DNA from: Amphimedon queenslandica
Lineage: Eukaryota; Porifera; Demospongiae; Haplosclerida; Niphatidae
DNA: 27,021 nt
Reading direction: 5' to 3'
Assembly: GCF_000090795.2 (NCBI RefSeq)
Contig: NW_003546300.1
Location: forward strand, 200,281-227,301
Shown one piece after another: positions 1-9,297 of the stretch. A program made the position numbers and the translations under genes. How positions within the stretch are numbered: position 1 is the first letter of the stretch; each line of letters opens with the position of its first letter. Below the pieces are notes generated by a model, which was not told the DNA's origin, did no database searches, and saw nothing but the letters and a program-made list of their open reading frames with translations.

Positions 1-1141
1 AAGCAACAACAAATGTTCTTTTACTATCATCTTCCTTCTGTTTTGGATTGTGGCCATGACCACCTGTGGAAGATAAGAGAGGTACTGGATATTATTTAGA
101 GTAGGTTTGCTGCACTTTACAATCCAAATCGAGAATGTGCCATTGATGAGGCAATGGTTCCGTACAAAGGGAGATCTTCACTGAAACAATATATGCCAGA
201 GAAGCCTGTCAGGTGTGGTTTGAAAGTGTGGATAAGAGCAGATAGCCTGACAGGATATGTCCCAATTTCAAGTATATGTTGGCAGGGAGATATCACCCGA
301 GAGGGGTCTTGGAGCAAGAGTTGTGAAGGACCTGACTCGTAGCCTCATTCACAAGTACCATAACATATTTTGTGATAACTTCTTTAGCAGTATTGGCCTA
401 TTCCAGGACTTGCATGAAGAACGAGTGTATGCCACTGGAACTCTCAGATCTGACCGCCATGGGTTCCCTACAGAGCTGAAGGTCCATGCGAAGAAAGGGT
501 TCCATATGAGAGGAAAGAGTGAGAGCAGACAGCATTGTCACAATAACCTGACAGTTAGTGTATGGCAGGATACGAAACCAGTGAAAGTATGTTCCGCATT
601 CTGTCAGACTGTCCCACTGGATGAAGTGGAGAGGAAACTGAAGACTGGTGAATGTCACAATTTCCCCTGCCCTCATTCAATCAACACCTACAACAAATAT
701 ATCGTGGGAGTAGACAGAAATGACCAGTTGAGAGAGTATTATCATGTCAGACTCAAGAGCAGAATGTACTACAAGTGCCTGTTCTGGATGGTGTTTGATG
801 TTGCTGTAACTAATGCCATCATAATTGCCAAATCAAATCCTGACCATCATCAAGTTGTGAAATCAACTAAAGCTTTCCGTACAGCTTTGTTACACAAGCT
901 ACTGGATGGATATTGCTCAATAAAGAGAAAGGGAAGACAACTTTCTGAATTGACTACAAAAAAGTTCTGTAAGGCACACTATCCTCTAATTGGTGATGGC
1001 AAGCAACATCGATGCTACTACTGCTTTTTGGCAAACAAAGAAAAGGACACGAAGTTGTATTGTGAAGAATGCCAAGTGTACTTACGCTACAAGGGTCAGG
1101 AAACCGACTGCTTTCTGCAGTACCACAAACACCATGACTGA
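1..1141 (+). pseudogene. piggyBac-family transposase, 3' part, broken (PGBD4-like)
   Basis: Cut-and-paste DNA transposase of the DDE_Tnp_1_7 family, which inserts at TTAA. Frame 1 runs in from the left edge (LWKIREVLD), has an in-frame TAG at 97-99, then continues with IDEAMVPYKGR and GYV. Near 256-262 the frame moves to the one giving FQVYVGRE; alignment to the family suggests a 2-nt loss (GYV-x-QFQVYVG). The catalytic aspartates are all present: DEAM (145-147), CDNFF (374-376) and GVDRNDQL (713-715, with a second Asp at 722-724). The C-terminus keeps a cysteine-rich zinc-binding domain (RCYYC, YCEEC, then DCF and YHKHH), ending at a TGA at 1139-1141. The N-terminal third lies outside the window. 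Family assignment is secure; the copy is inactive because of the stop and frameshift, unless these are assembly errors. Confidence 0.9.
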
Positions 1142-1204
1142 CATTGTAATGCTGTCTCAACTTGTCTCACTCTCACTTATACATATTTTACTAATTCATT
1201 GTTA

Positions 1205-1267
1205 CTCACATTCTTTCTATTACTACTGCCTATGCCTGCTCACATTCTTTCTATTACTACTGCCTAT
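1205..1267. repeat. 29-bp direct repeat, two copies
   Basis: A 29-bp sequence beginning CTCACATTCTTTCTATTACT occurs at 1205-1233 and again at 1239-1267, separated by 5 bp. It sits between the piggyBac stop codon and the 22-bp minisatellite and shares the pyrimidine-rich composition of that array. Confidence 0.85.
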
Positions 1268-1297
1268 TCTCTCACCATCTCCCTGACTCAACATCAC

Positions 1298-1653
1298 TGC
1301 TCTCACTCCCTCTCATCACTGTCTCACTCACTCCAATCACTGGTCTCACTCTCTCCCATCACTGGTCTCACTTTCTCCCTTCACTGGTCTCACTTTCTCC
1401 CATCAATGGTCTCGCTCCCTTTCATCACTGGTCTCACTCCCTTTCATCACTGGTCTCACTCACTCCCATCACTGTTCTCACTCCATCCCATCGCAGGTCT
1501 CACTCCATCCCATCACTGGTCTCACTTCCTTGCATCACTGGTCTCACTCACTCCCATCACTGGTCTCACTCCGCATCACTGGTCTCAATCGCTCCCATCA
1601 CTGGTCTCACTCTCTCCCATCACTGGTCTCAATCCTTCACATCACTGGTATCG
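1298..1653. repeat. 22-bp minisatellite, about 16 units
   Basis: Consensus unit TGGTCTCACTCCCTCCCATC followed by AC. Most units are exactly 22 bp; one near 1569 has lost 3 bp and one at the start is 21 bp. Variation is concentrated in the middle of the unit, while TGGTCTCA and CATCAC are nearly fixed. Because 22 is not a multiple of three and the unit lacks stops, the array reads open in several frames and creates a spurious repetitive ORF at 1199-1813; I do not regard that as a gene. Confidence 0.92.
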
Positions 1654-2924
1654 TTCATCACTTATTCCATCAACACAACCGGCTCTTTTTAGAGCCACTA
1701 TTCTCAGCATCATCATTCATCATCATCAGCAGTTACTATGTCAACCAGTTCTTTTCAGAGCCACTACTTACCAAAAGATCCAACAATGTACATGTAGCTT
1801 AACTAAAATGTAAATGTCACATGCCATTCTTTTTTTATTGCAACTTTTTCCAAAAGAAATCTTTTAATGCCACAACCTTCATTGAACAAATATATAAAAG
1901 AATTAATTACAACTTACCTGAGCAAGGTTGTCATCCACAATTGTTATAAAGATTATCAAGCCTAGTAGGGGCTAAATAATGGTAAGTGAGAGAAATATAC
2001 GACAAGTGATGCCTAAAAACACTTTCTCTTAGTTATAATAACAATAATAGACTTTGAACATTCATACCTTTCCAATGACAATGAAACAGAAACAGAATGA
2101 CAGAAAACAATGAGAAAACCAAGCAGTAGCCTCTTCTGATTAAAAACTAACAGTGGGTGTGGCTAAATCTGCATAGCAACGCCTTAGAAACAAAGGTATA
2201 AGTAGTACATCTGTTTGTAGATTCCTCAGAGGTGTCCTCAGCTTTGATAACCCTTCATCTTCTACCATTTGAGATTGCTACAAGGGAAAGCATTTTATTT
2301 CTGAGCCTAACTTCCTGATAAATGCTCAAATATCCGAAGCTCATTCTTACAGTGGACACTTGCCAACTTCCTCTAAGTTTTTGCAAATAAAACTTTTTGT
2401 GCAACTAAAACAGCTGTTTAGATTGTATATCTAAAGTTTTACGTTGAATGCAACTAAAGAAAGCAAGCAGCTCAGTGCTGAAGAAGCCATACTCAATCAA
2501 GGACTCCATAATTCACGATGGGTGGAGTTTTGGTGTGCCTAGCAACAGCTTAGAAACCATGGCCTCGACAAGTCACTGTAGCGTTTCTACTCGAAGCGTC
2601 TTCTGCACTTACTCCTGCCTCTTCATTCTTTCATATCCTGCCTACTAGGTCCTGATTAAATGATAGAACTCTCTCTTTTGCTTCACCAAGTCTGAGTAGT
2701 TGAAATAAGCGGTCCGTATCTTTACAACAGACGCTCCGTTGCTGTATGCTACACCATTTACTAGATACTTATTGTATTGAAGGATAAACATCCCATAATG
2801 GCTGCTAGTAAGTTTTAAGTATTTTGGCGCAAGATCTTAAGAGAAATTCTTTCTTAAACTAGTACTACTAAAAATTAATTTTTATACAAATTAATTCTGT
2901 ACTGTGGGTGTAGCTGCTATAAAT
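1654..2924. other. Non-coding stretch between the piggyBac ORF and its possible right end
   Basis: No gene is supported here. It holds a diverged direct repeat (a GAGCCACTA-containing stretch near 1678-1700 and again near 1745-1765). Two related segments contain AGCAAC then CTTAGAAAC (about 2157-2200 and 2529-2565), the first after a GGGTGTGGC motif. An open frame at 2448-2648 (66 codons) has no recognisable motif. If 2943 is the piggyBac end, this is element 3' non-coding DNA, unusually long for the family. Confidence 0.5.
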
Positions 2925-2947
2925 AAATTTAGGTGTTAAAGGGTTAA
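2925..2947 (+). repeat. Possible piggyBac right terminus with TTAA target site
   Basis: The sequence AGGTGTTAAAGGGTTAA contains GGG immediately followed by TTAA (2944-2947), the expected right-end arrangement of piggyBac elements, whose inverted repeats start CCC next to a TTAA duplication. It lies downstream of, and in the right orientation to, the piggyBac transposase. The left end is outside the window, so the inverted repeat cannot be matched; GGGTTAA also occurs by chance elsewhere (near 21130). Confidence 0.35.
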
Positions 2948-3141
2948 GTGACACAAACTAATAAGTGATTGCTATTAAACTAGGTTCATACAAACAAAGC
3001 TTGCAGAGCAGAGTTGTCTAACTCATTCTGTTAATTTATAGTGTACTTGTACAGGGAATTTGGCCTGAATCAGCTCAAACTTGCTATACAACATTAAAAA
3101 TATACATAGATCAGATTAAATTACAAAACAAAAAGTTTTTA

Positions 3142-3540
3142 AGTCATTTTTGGCAAAATTTTTGACAAACTTATAAAAATTAATAAAAAAACCCAATTTT
3201 GATTAGAGTTAGAATGCAGTGTTGATGATGCACACTTCACCTTCTCCATCTTTTTAGCTATAATTATTTTTTGTTGTTAGTGTTATTGTTATTGTATTAT
3301 TATTATTATTATTTTCCATATTATTATTTTATTGTTATTATTACTATTATTACTATAGTTGTTGTTTCTATTGTTTTATTACTGTTAATATATATCACAA
3401 TACGTTATTGAAATGTCGAATTCTTTCAAGTCATTTTTAGCAAAATTTGGTCAAGAATCCTGTACCATAAAGAAGGAACTTGAACCCAATAAGTGAAAAC
3501 AACTTATAAAAATTTAATTTTGATCAGAATTAGGTGACAC
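3142..3540. repeat. Local imperfect direct duplication in AT-rich DNA
   Basis: Two related blocks, about 3142-3215 and 3428-3530, both start AAGTCATTTTTNGCAAAATT. Both continue through an ACTTATAAAAATT motif and end in TTTTGATNAGANTTAG; the second carries an extra insertion of about 30 bp. Flanking blocks near 3070 and 3695 (GAATCAGCTCAAACTT and GAATTAGCTTAAAGTT) also resemble each other, so a larger old duplication is likely. Confidence 0.55.
3265..3368. repeat. Imperfect (ATT/GTT)n microsatellite
   Basis: A trinucleotide-rich tract of ATT, GTT and ACT units lies between the two copies of the local duplication. It is low-complexity with no coding potential. Confidence 0.85.
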
Positions 3541-4576
3541 TTAATTGGTACACAAAAAACATTGTGTCAAAATTTAAATTATTAAAAAAAAACAATTCAC
3601 TTCTCGTCACCTTGGCAAAAAACTCTATATTACAGTAATAAGATTAGGCCAAAATTTTGGTATACTTTTAAAATTGCATAAAATTCATACTTTTTGGAAT
3701 TAGCTTAAAGTTTCCATACAGCACAATATGATGTATATTATGTATCAAACAAAATATTAAAAACCGAAATTTCTATTCTTGTGATTTTTGAAAAATACCC
3801 CATGCATATAGTCAAATTTTGGAGCAACTTAAAATCCACTGACAAAGAACCTTGTCGAGCACTACACCAAAGTCCTTTGGACAACTCTGCAAACAATGAA
3901 TCTATTGGAAAAGCCTTAACAATAAGCTTGAGGCAGAGAATTATAAATGAAGTACAACGCTACTTAATGAAACTATGGGATGTGCATAATATATGCTACG
4001 GCTACATATACCATTAGATCTGTGCTCTAATCAGTGAAAAATTATAAAGGAGGAGGAGTTTGTGTTTAAAGATATAGCAAAAACAGACATTGTTTCTATG
4101 ATTCTATTATATTCATTTTATGGTACTACTACAGGAAGTCATTATACTTCATTAAAAAATTACTTTAAAAAAAATGTTTCTAATTTTTCCATATTTGTAG
4201 TACAACCACCAATCAAGTATTATTTCCATCAAAACAAAGGTGGCATCAAAAAATGCATGCAATAATATTTTAACCACAAAACAGAGAAATAGTGTGTTCA
4301 AAATCAAGTGTTGTGGGAGAGGTAAATTAACTTGTTTTAACCAAACTTCTTGTCTATCACATTGAAAAACTTCAGAAATGTCATAACAGAAGGGTATAGT
4401 TTCAATTACATCAATATTTATTCTTGTAGTAAACCATAATATATAAAGTTTCGAAGTGCCCGCTGGCCAAAGAGTGAGCCATACCTCAGGCTCTGCAGTA
4501 TTCCTGCATTACCAGTTGCAAATTAATTTTTATGGGTGAAAGATTTAGGACCATATATACACAGCAATTACACCAA
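3541..4576. other. AT-rich interval without a supported gene
   Basis: Open frames at 3781-4017 (+, 78 codons) and 4062-4265 (+, 67 codons) show no recognised motif and are not supported by splice context. Nothing else is evident. Confidence 0.4.
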
Positions 4577-4878
4577 TCATATTCGACAATATGCATGCAA
4601 TTGACCCACTTCTCTAAAAGCATCACCAACAACACCATCAACTTCACTATCTGATATTTCATTGATATACATTTTGCAAAATGTCCTGACACTTTTAGCC
4701 GATAACCCTGCTTAAAGGGTTCAAATACAGAGATTTCAAGTGTTGGCTCTATTCTTTGTTGGTTTTTCCTCGGCAATGTTCCACAAGTCATATTACAACC
4801 TGCTCTACTGTAAATTATAATAGGAGGGGTCTTGTCATTATTCATACTGATCACGAGGTCACATGCACAAAATTTCAA
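4577..4878 (-). pseudogene. Unrecognised coding-like fragment with a frameshift
   Basis: The minus strand reads as an uninterrupted protein-like segment from 4878 (KFCACDLVISMNNDKTPP, then YSRAGCNMTCGTLPRKN and TLEISVFEPFKQGYRLK). Near 4690-4700 the plausible reading moves to another frame giving FCKMYINEISDSEVDGVVGD and then AFREVGQLHAYCRI, stopping at 4577. Both halves have coding-like composition, and a single indel would join them. I do not recognise the family. It lies head to head with the gene remnant beginning at 4971, so the two could share a promoter region or be parts of one old element. Confidence 0.35.
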
Positions 4879-4970
4879 CTTGCACGTGAGAAGATGGAAT
4901 TGTATAGCTCAAGCTCGGGCCAGAGATAAAGCCATACTCAATGAGAGTATGTCCTGGTGTATAATGAACG

Positions 4971-6122
4971 AAGGGTAAATTTAAGTCTTACCAGTTATCT
5001 ATGAAGTGGATAGGACAAGCTTTTGGTCTTACCCCAGAAACTATTCTTCTCTACACTCAAGATGACTGGCAGCTTGAAGTTCCAGATGAAACACGGCAAT
5101 TCCATTTGGACGGTAAACTCGTTTACACAGTTCAAAAAGATGTCAGGCCACCTGGTAGTAATAGCACGACTAGCTCTACACCGGATAGGCCAGCACCTAG
5201 TGGCTCCTTGGAATTTCCTAACTTTTTGACATCTTTGCTCCCATATGGTACAATCGGGATGCCTTATCAAACACATGGTCCAACTACGGCCAAGAACAAA
5301 TGCTTATCACTCAAGTCTAAAGCTCTTAAATTAATCAAATCTGAAAGTAGTGAAACATGGAGCAAGTCTATTGAATTACATTATTATCACAAAGGGTCGC
5401 TAATGAAAGGCACTGTTCATCTAAAAGATATAGTCTTTTTGACAATGATAATTTGCTTATTCCACAGAATAGTTGCACTCAAGGTAGATTATTAAAATAA
5501 CAATTATTCTATGCTTAATATAATTATTATATTATAATATACATGCATCATATTGGAAAGAGTCAAGGCAAATAAAGGCTGATTTAAAAGAAGACTATGA
5601 TTTGTTGCATGGATCAACATCCAATGCTCATTCTGATGGCGATGATTTTATGCCACATCCATAATTTGGTAAAGGGAAATCAGACAAAAGGGCGGCCAGA
5701 TCACTGTTGAAATTTGAGCATAATGCAAGAATTAAACGCCTAGATGTAAAACTGGCCCTCTTAGAAAAAAACCTATGCCATCTCAATGAAGAAGACAAGG
5801 ATTTTACTAGCAACTTCAGCAGATTATTAGAAGACACTAAAGCAAAATTGAATTCACTAAAACATACATTTCCAGAGATCAAAAGTAACTTTTCGTGTTT
5901 TATTTGTGCCAGTATCATTAACAGGGAGATTACTGTTTTGCCATGCTGCAAAAAATTTCCTGCCTTGTTTGTGTATCACAATGGTTAGTAGATAATATCT
6001 GCCATCATTGCCAAAACATTGTATCAGCCGACAATCATAATTTTCCGGAATGTAGCCAAATTGATTGTATTTTATCCCTTATGAGGCTGTGTGATACTAG
6101 CTCTCGTGTGGTGATTGGCTAA
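4971..6122 (+). pseudogene. Unrecognised gene remnant with C-terminal eight-Cys RING-like domain
   Basis: First block 4971-5495: QAFGLTPETILLYTQDDW, a Ser/Thr/Pro-rich linker, then LHYYHKGSLMKGTVHLKDI. At the T5 run 5436-5440 the better continuation is one base out (FDNDNLLIPQNSCTQGRLLK). A plausible donor (CAAG|GTAGAT) lies at about 5484. Second block from about 5540: IKADLKEDYDLLHG, an in-frame TAA at 5662-5664, a Lys/Arg stretch, and a heptad-like coiled coil at 5707-5880. It then shows CFIC, LPCC, a one-base shift near 5950-5961, CLVC, nine residues and CHHC, ending LCDTSSRVVIG at a TAA at 6120-6122. Spacing C-x2-C-x12-C-C-x4-C-x2-C-x9-C-x2-C resembles a RING finger with the usual His replaced by Cys, so an E3 ubiquitin ligase-like ancestry is possible. 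The N-terminal block is not recognised. Confidence 0.5.
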
Positions 6123-6408
6123 GCTCTGTTGGATCCCAGAACAATTGTGCATCATTCTCATTCAGATGTATATATAATCGAGCTCTGTTTATATTTCCAT
6201 ATGTTAATCCTGTTATCATTATGTATTTATGACTGGCAATTATCACTACATTTAATTCCTTCGGTTAAATAATTATGTTAATTAATACTTGTTTGTTTCT
6301 TCAGAATTCCTGACACCAATCACTAAGAAGAGCACTGAGAAGATTTACTTTATGATGTATTATTTTAGTTGGTCATTGATTCACAAACAGCTATATACAG
6401 ATCATGAT

Positions 6409-7045
6409 GATGGGTGTGTTGTTACAGCCCCTCAGTAGTCTCGCTAGCCAGACTCTAATTTACCTAATAAGAATCTGGTGCCACGGCTAATATCAACTCC
6501 AGTTATCAATGTTTTGATTTGCGTGGGCAAATAATGTTAATCTTTATCAACACATCTACACACCACAATATTGTGGACTTATTATTTTTTATACTGATTT
6601 TATACTTATTCTATACTTCATACTTGCTTCCTGACATATAGAATAATAAAGCAGTTCAGTACTTCTCACTTTTGGCTTTTTTGGTAGTACTATAGTTGGA
6701 GCAATCATGGTGGCTTAATTCATCTCGGATCAAAGTACATTTTTTCTCAAAGCATTTCTTTACTTGCCTAATTGTCTAACCATCAGAGCAGATAAAGGCA
6801 ATCCAGTTGGCAGTTGTAGTCATAGAAAGAATGTATAATAGCTCACTCAGTTTCATTCTTAATAGTAGACTTGCAGTGCATTGGTGGATTCTAATGTTTT
6901 CAGAGTAACAGTGATCTGATTAAGTTGACCCAATACCGCTAGACAAGCACGAGTTGCTGTTAGGCATGAAACCAGACTCTATTCTAAAATTTGAGTCTGG
7001 CCGTGCGAGACTAACCCCTCAGGTCAGCTGTTAGACACACCCATC
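6409..7045. mobile_element. 637-bp TIR element (non-autonomous DNA transposon or foldback)
   Basis: The ends are GATGGGTGTGT (6409-6419) and its exact complement ACACACCCATC (7035-7045). Inside these, both ends continue as imperfect inverted repeats containing TAGTCTCGC, GCCAGACTC and AATCTGGT-like blocks over about 70 bp. The interior has no open frame of note. No clear target-site duplication is visible beyond a possible 2-bp AT, so the superfamily is undecided. Confidence 0.6.
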
Positions 7046-7185
7046 TTTGACAGCATGTATGCATACTGCAATAGTGCTTTAAGATGACTTACTGTACCCC
7101 AATTTGCATGACATACCGGTATATGTACTCTGGGTAGTAATGCCTTAGCTTAGTCTCATGCCCCGAGACTAGATATAATTATAGT

Positions 7186-8756
7186 TTGCTCCAAAATAAA
7201 GATTTGATAGCTTTTATGTATCAAACTTTTCCAGAGATGTCAACCATATTTTGCCTTAACACCATATTTGTTTTTCGTTGTAGCATGGACTTTGTCTAGG
7301 ACATCAGAAAGAATTGAGTAATCCTTTAAAATAGCTTCAATGGCACTGCTTCTATCTGTCCATCTTGTTAGATACAAGGGCTTAATACAATCACCATCTA
7401 ACTGAATTAAGTTTTGTTAGAGAAAATGCAATCTTTTGGGTAATAAGTTGATTAATTTTGATATTTCCCGAACGGTTTCAAGCATATCTTGATAACTGTG
7501 ATGCTCCATGTAAGCACCGATTCAGTGAGTGAGCAAAACAATGGAGCAGCAGGGTTCTCATTCTTAAATTGTTGTTAACTCCCTTTGCACACCTTGCACG
7601 TTTGCAGGTCCATCATGTGCCTGCCACCTGCACATATTAAGAGATAATATGCAACGAGTGAGTATATCATTAATTGCTCTCGTTATGGTGCCAGCTTTTG
7701 TGTTGGGTAAACAAGAAAGTCCAAGTGGATATTCAAAAACGTCATAGTCACCATTTACCCACCCAAACTTAACTGCTCACAATTCAAACATCGGTTGCAC
7801 CATTTGCTAATATGGAATACCAGCTTAGATTTTTGGAGTTGATTCCCTCTGAAATTTCAACAAACCATGGCGCATCTTAGTGATTACCTTATTTATAACT
7901 ACAGGAGACATGTATTTTTTTGTCCGTAATCCATTACTTTAGAGACACATTATCCTTTGACCATACTAACAATAGTTCATATAAATTTCCTTCCACTTCA
8001 TGACCACGCATCAAAGCCCCTGCCTGAATAGAAACATAAAGGTGAGAGTTGAAGAAGGAAGGCATTACGCTGAGCTATTTGTAGCTGTCATTTTCAGTGC
8101 CTATACAACCGGAATTAGATATAGAGGACTACAAAAGGTGAGAACAATTGAGCATTCCTTCTTTATGTGCTAGCCTTGCTTCATGACTGGAAAATGTCTT
8201 AGTTGCTTTTTTTCAATTATTAAAGTTATCCTTGATAAAAGCCTGGCTAGCATTTTTGCTAAATTTGAGTAATGAATGCTTGGTTGCTGATCTGTGATAT
8301 AAACAAAAGACCTGTTTCATTGTTTTACATATTATTAGCCATTAAAAAATTCTATACACAGACATTATTGGTCATCTCCTTAAGAATTTCCTTACTACTT
8401 GGCTAAAATTGTGTCATAATGCTTAAGCAACAAGCATCTAAATGGCCAGAGTAACTTGTTTCACTTTTTGTTTGTAACTCTTCTACAGGGCCACTTCTTT
8501 TATTATTGTAATGATTGTCGTCATTTGAAAAGGTGTTAGATATCTCTCCGTCATTTTCATTTAAAAGGTGTGCATTTGTAACTGAATGTCTTAAGTGGTT
8601 TATCAAATTCATCTTCATATATTTATCTTCCTTTGAACAGTCTATAATTGAAGTCACTTCCATGTCTTAGTCATCATCTTCTAATCAATAACATGGTGTC
8701 TTTTCTTTCCATAACAAATCCTGTACACAAACTTGTCCTTCTCTACTGGTAGCCAT
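7186..8756 (-). pseudogene. ZMYM1-like hAT transposase (TTF zinc finger, DUF4371), decayed
   Basis: Reading on the minus strand from an ATG at 8756 (MATSREGQVCVQDLLWKEK), with in-frame stops at 8685-8687 and 8667-8669 and an acidic segment to 8403. Next is a TTF-type finger region (VFCLYHRS, then FSSHEARLAHKEGM; about 8320-8115). After an acceptor at about 8024 comes the family order: ALMRGHEVEGNLYELLL; ILANGATDV; FGWVNGDYDVFEYPLGL; CRWQAHDGPANVQG; HCFAHSLNRCLHGAS; LINLLPKRLHF; IKPLYLTRWTDRSSAIEAIL; and FDT-KLSNLYFGAN near 7220-7186. These blocks lie in several frames with stops between them, and the acidic residue expected in the first catalytic motif is replaced (NGATD). The C-terminal dimerisation domain is absent, and a TIR element lies just downstream. 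The copy is dead and 3'-truncated. Confidence 0.85.
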
Positions 8757-8914
8757 ATTTTATTATTAATTAGTTAACTGGAAATTAAATTGACTTGAAT
8801 TGCTTGGTGCATAATCATTATGAAGTGGTATTAATGCTTTGAGTTGAAACAGTGTATTTGTCAAAAAGGCAGTGAAATAAAAATGGTAGACAAAGCCCCA
8901 ATGTCATTAAAAGT

Positions 8915-8956
8915 GGATGGGCAGCTGCCCCCCTGCCCCCTATTTTTATACCCCTG
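8915..8956 (-). repeat. 5' terminus of the ZMYM1-like hAT element
   Basis: On the minus strand this reads CAGGGGTATAAAAATAGGGG followed by G/C-rich runs and CAGCTGCC, about 200 bp upstream of the transposase ATG at 8756. CAGGGGYRTA with G-rich sub-terminal DNA is typical of hAT elements of this type. The matching right end was not found, consistent with 3' truncation. Confidence 0.6.
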
Positions 8957-8963
8957 GAATATA

Positions 8964-9082
8964 TATGTGAAGAAAGTAATGAGGAATAATGTATGGAAGA
9001 TGAATTAGATATAGAGAATGATGTTTTTGTAGAAGACAATGACTGTGATGTAGACTGCTGTGTTGAATCGGAAAACAGCAGG
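8964..9082 (+). pseudogene. Acidic exon fragment at a hAT insertion site
   Basis: The plus strand reads CEESNEE, a TAA stop, then MEDELDIENDVFVEDNDCDV and DCCVESENSR, ending at a good donor (CAGG|GTAAGG at 9083-9088). The composition is strongly acidic, as in N-terminal exons of other transposon genes in this window. It begins within 10 bp of the hAT 5' terminus at 8956, so the hAT probably inserted into this exon. The family is not recognised. Confidence 0.35.
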
Positions 9083-9180
9083 GTAAGGAGGGTCACAAAA
9101 CTGTAATAATCGATATTAATAAAAAGTAAATAAGGACCCTGATGATAAGTTATCACAGAAACATAAATTACAAATGATTG

Positions 9181-9297
9181 TAGTATGGTTGACTTTAAGA
9201 TCAAAGGAAGTCTCTAAATCCCTCAAAGTACTGTGAAGGCACTCTTAGTACTCAATGGGATTTAGAGAACTGTCGTTGTCCATACTAAATCATGTAA
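9181..9297. repeat. Long imperfect hairpin (foldback)
   Basis: Perfect 12-bp arms TCTCTAAATCCC (9211-9222) and GGGATTTAGAGA (9257-9268) enclose a second AGTACT/AGTACT pairing. The outer arms TAGTATGG (9181-9188) and CCATACTA (9290-9297) also pair. The whole could be a very small foldback element or a fossil structured RNA; the ends define it as about 117 bp. Confidence 0.6.

Noticed and set aside
1199..1813. Long open frame of 204 codons with repeated ITGL and HHWSHSLPS units
   Set aside because: It is generated by the stop-free 22-bp minisatellite; the same text appears in several frames because 22 is not a multiple of three.
2448..2648. 66-codon open frame, plus strand
   Set aside because: No recognisable motif, and the surrounding sequence looks like diverged repeat; too weak to call.
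3781..4265. Two plus-strand open frames of 67 and 78 codons
   Set aside because: AT-rich chance frames without motifs or splice support.
7150..7175. AGTCTC-ATGCCCC-GAGACT hairpin
   Set aside because: Only a 6-bp stem; probably related to the TAGTCTCG motif of the neighbouring TIR element, not a separate feature.
8818..9204. Minus-strand open frame of 128 codons
   Set aside because: It runs across the hAT terminus and the acidic plus-strand exon; the serine-rich text is the complement of acidic codons.
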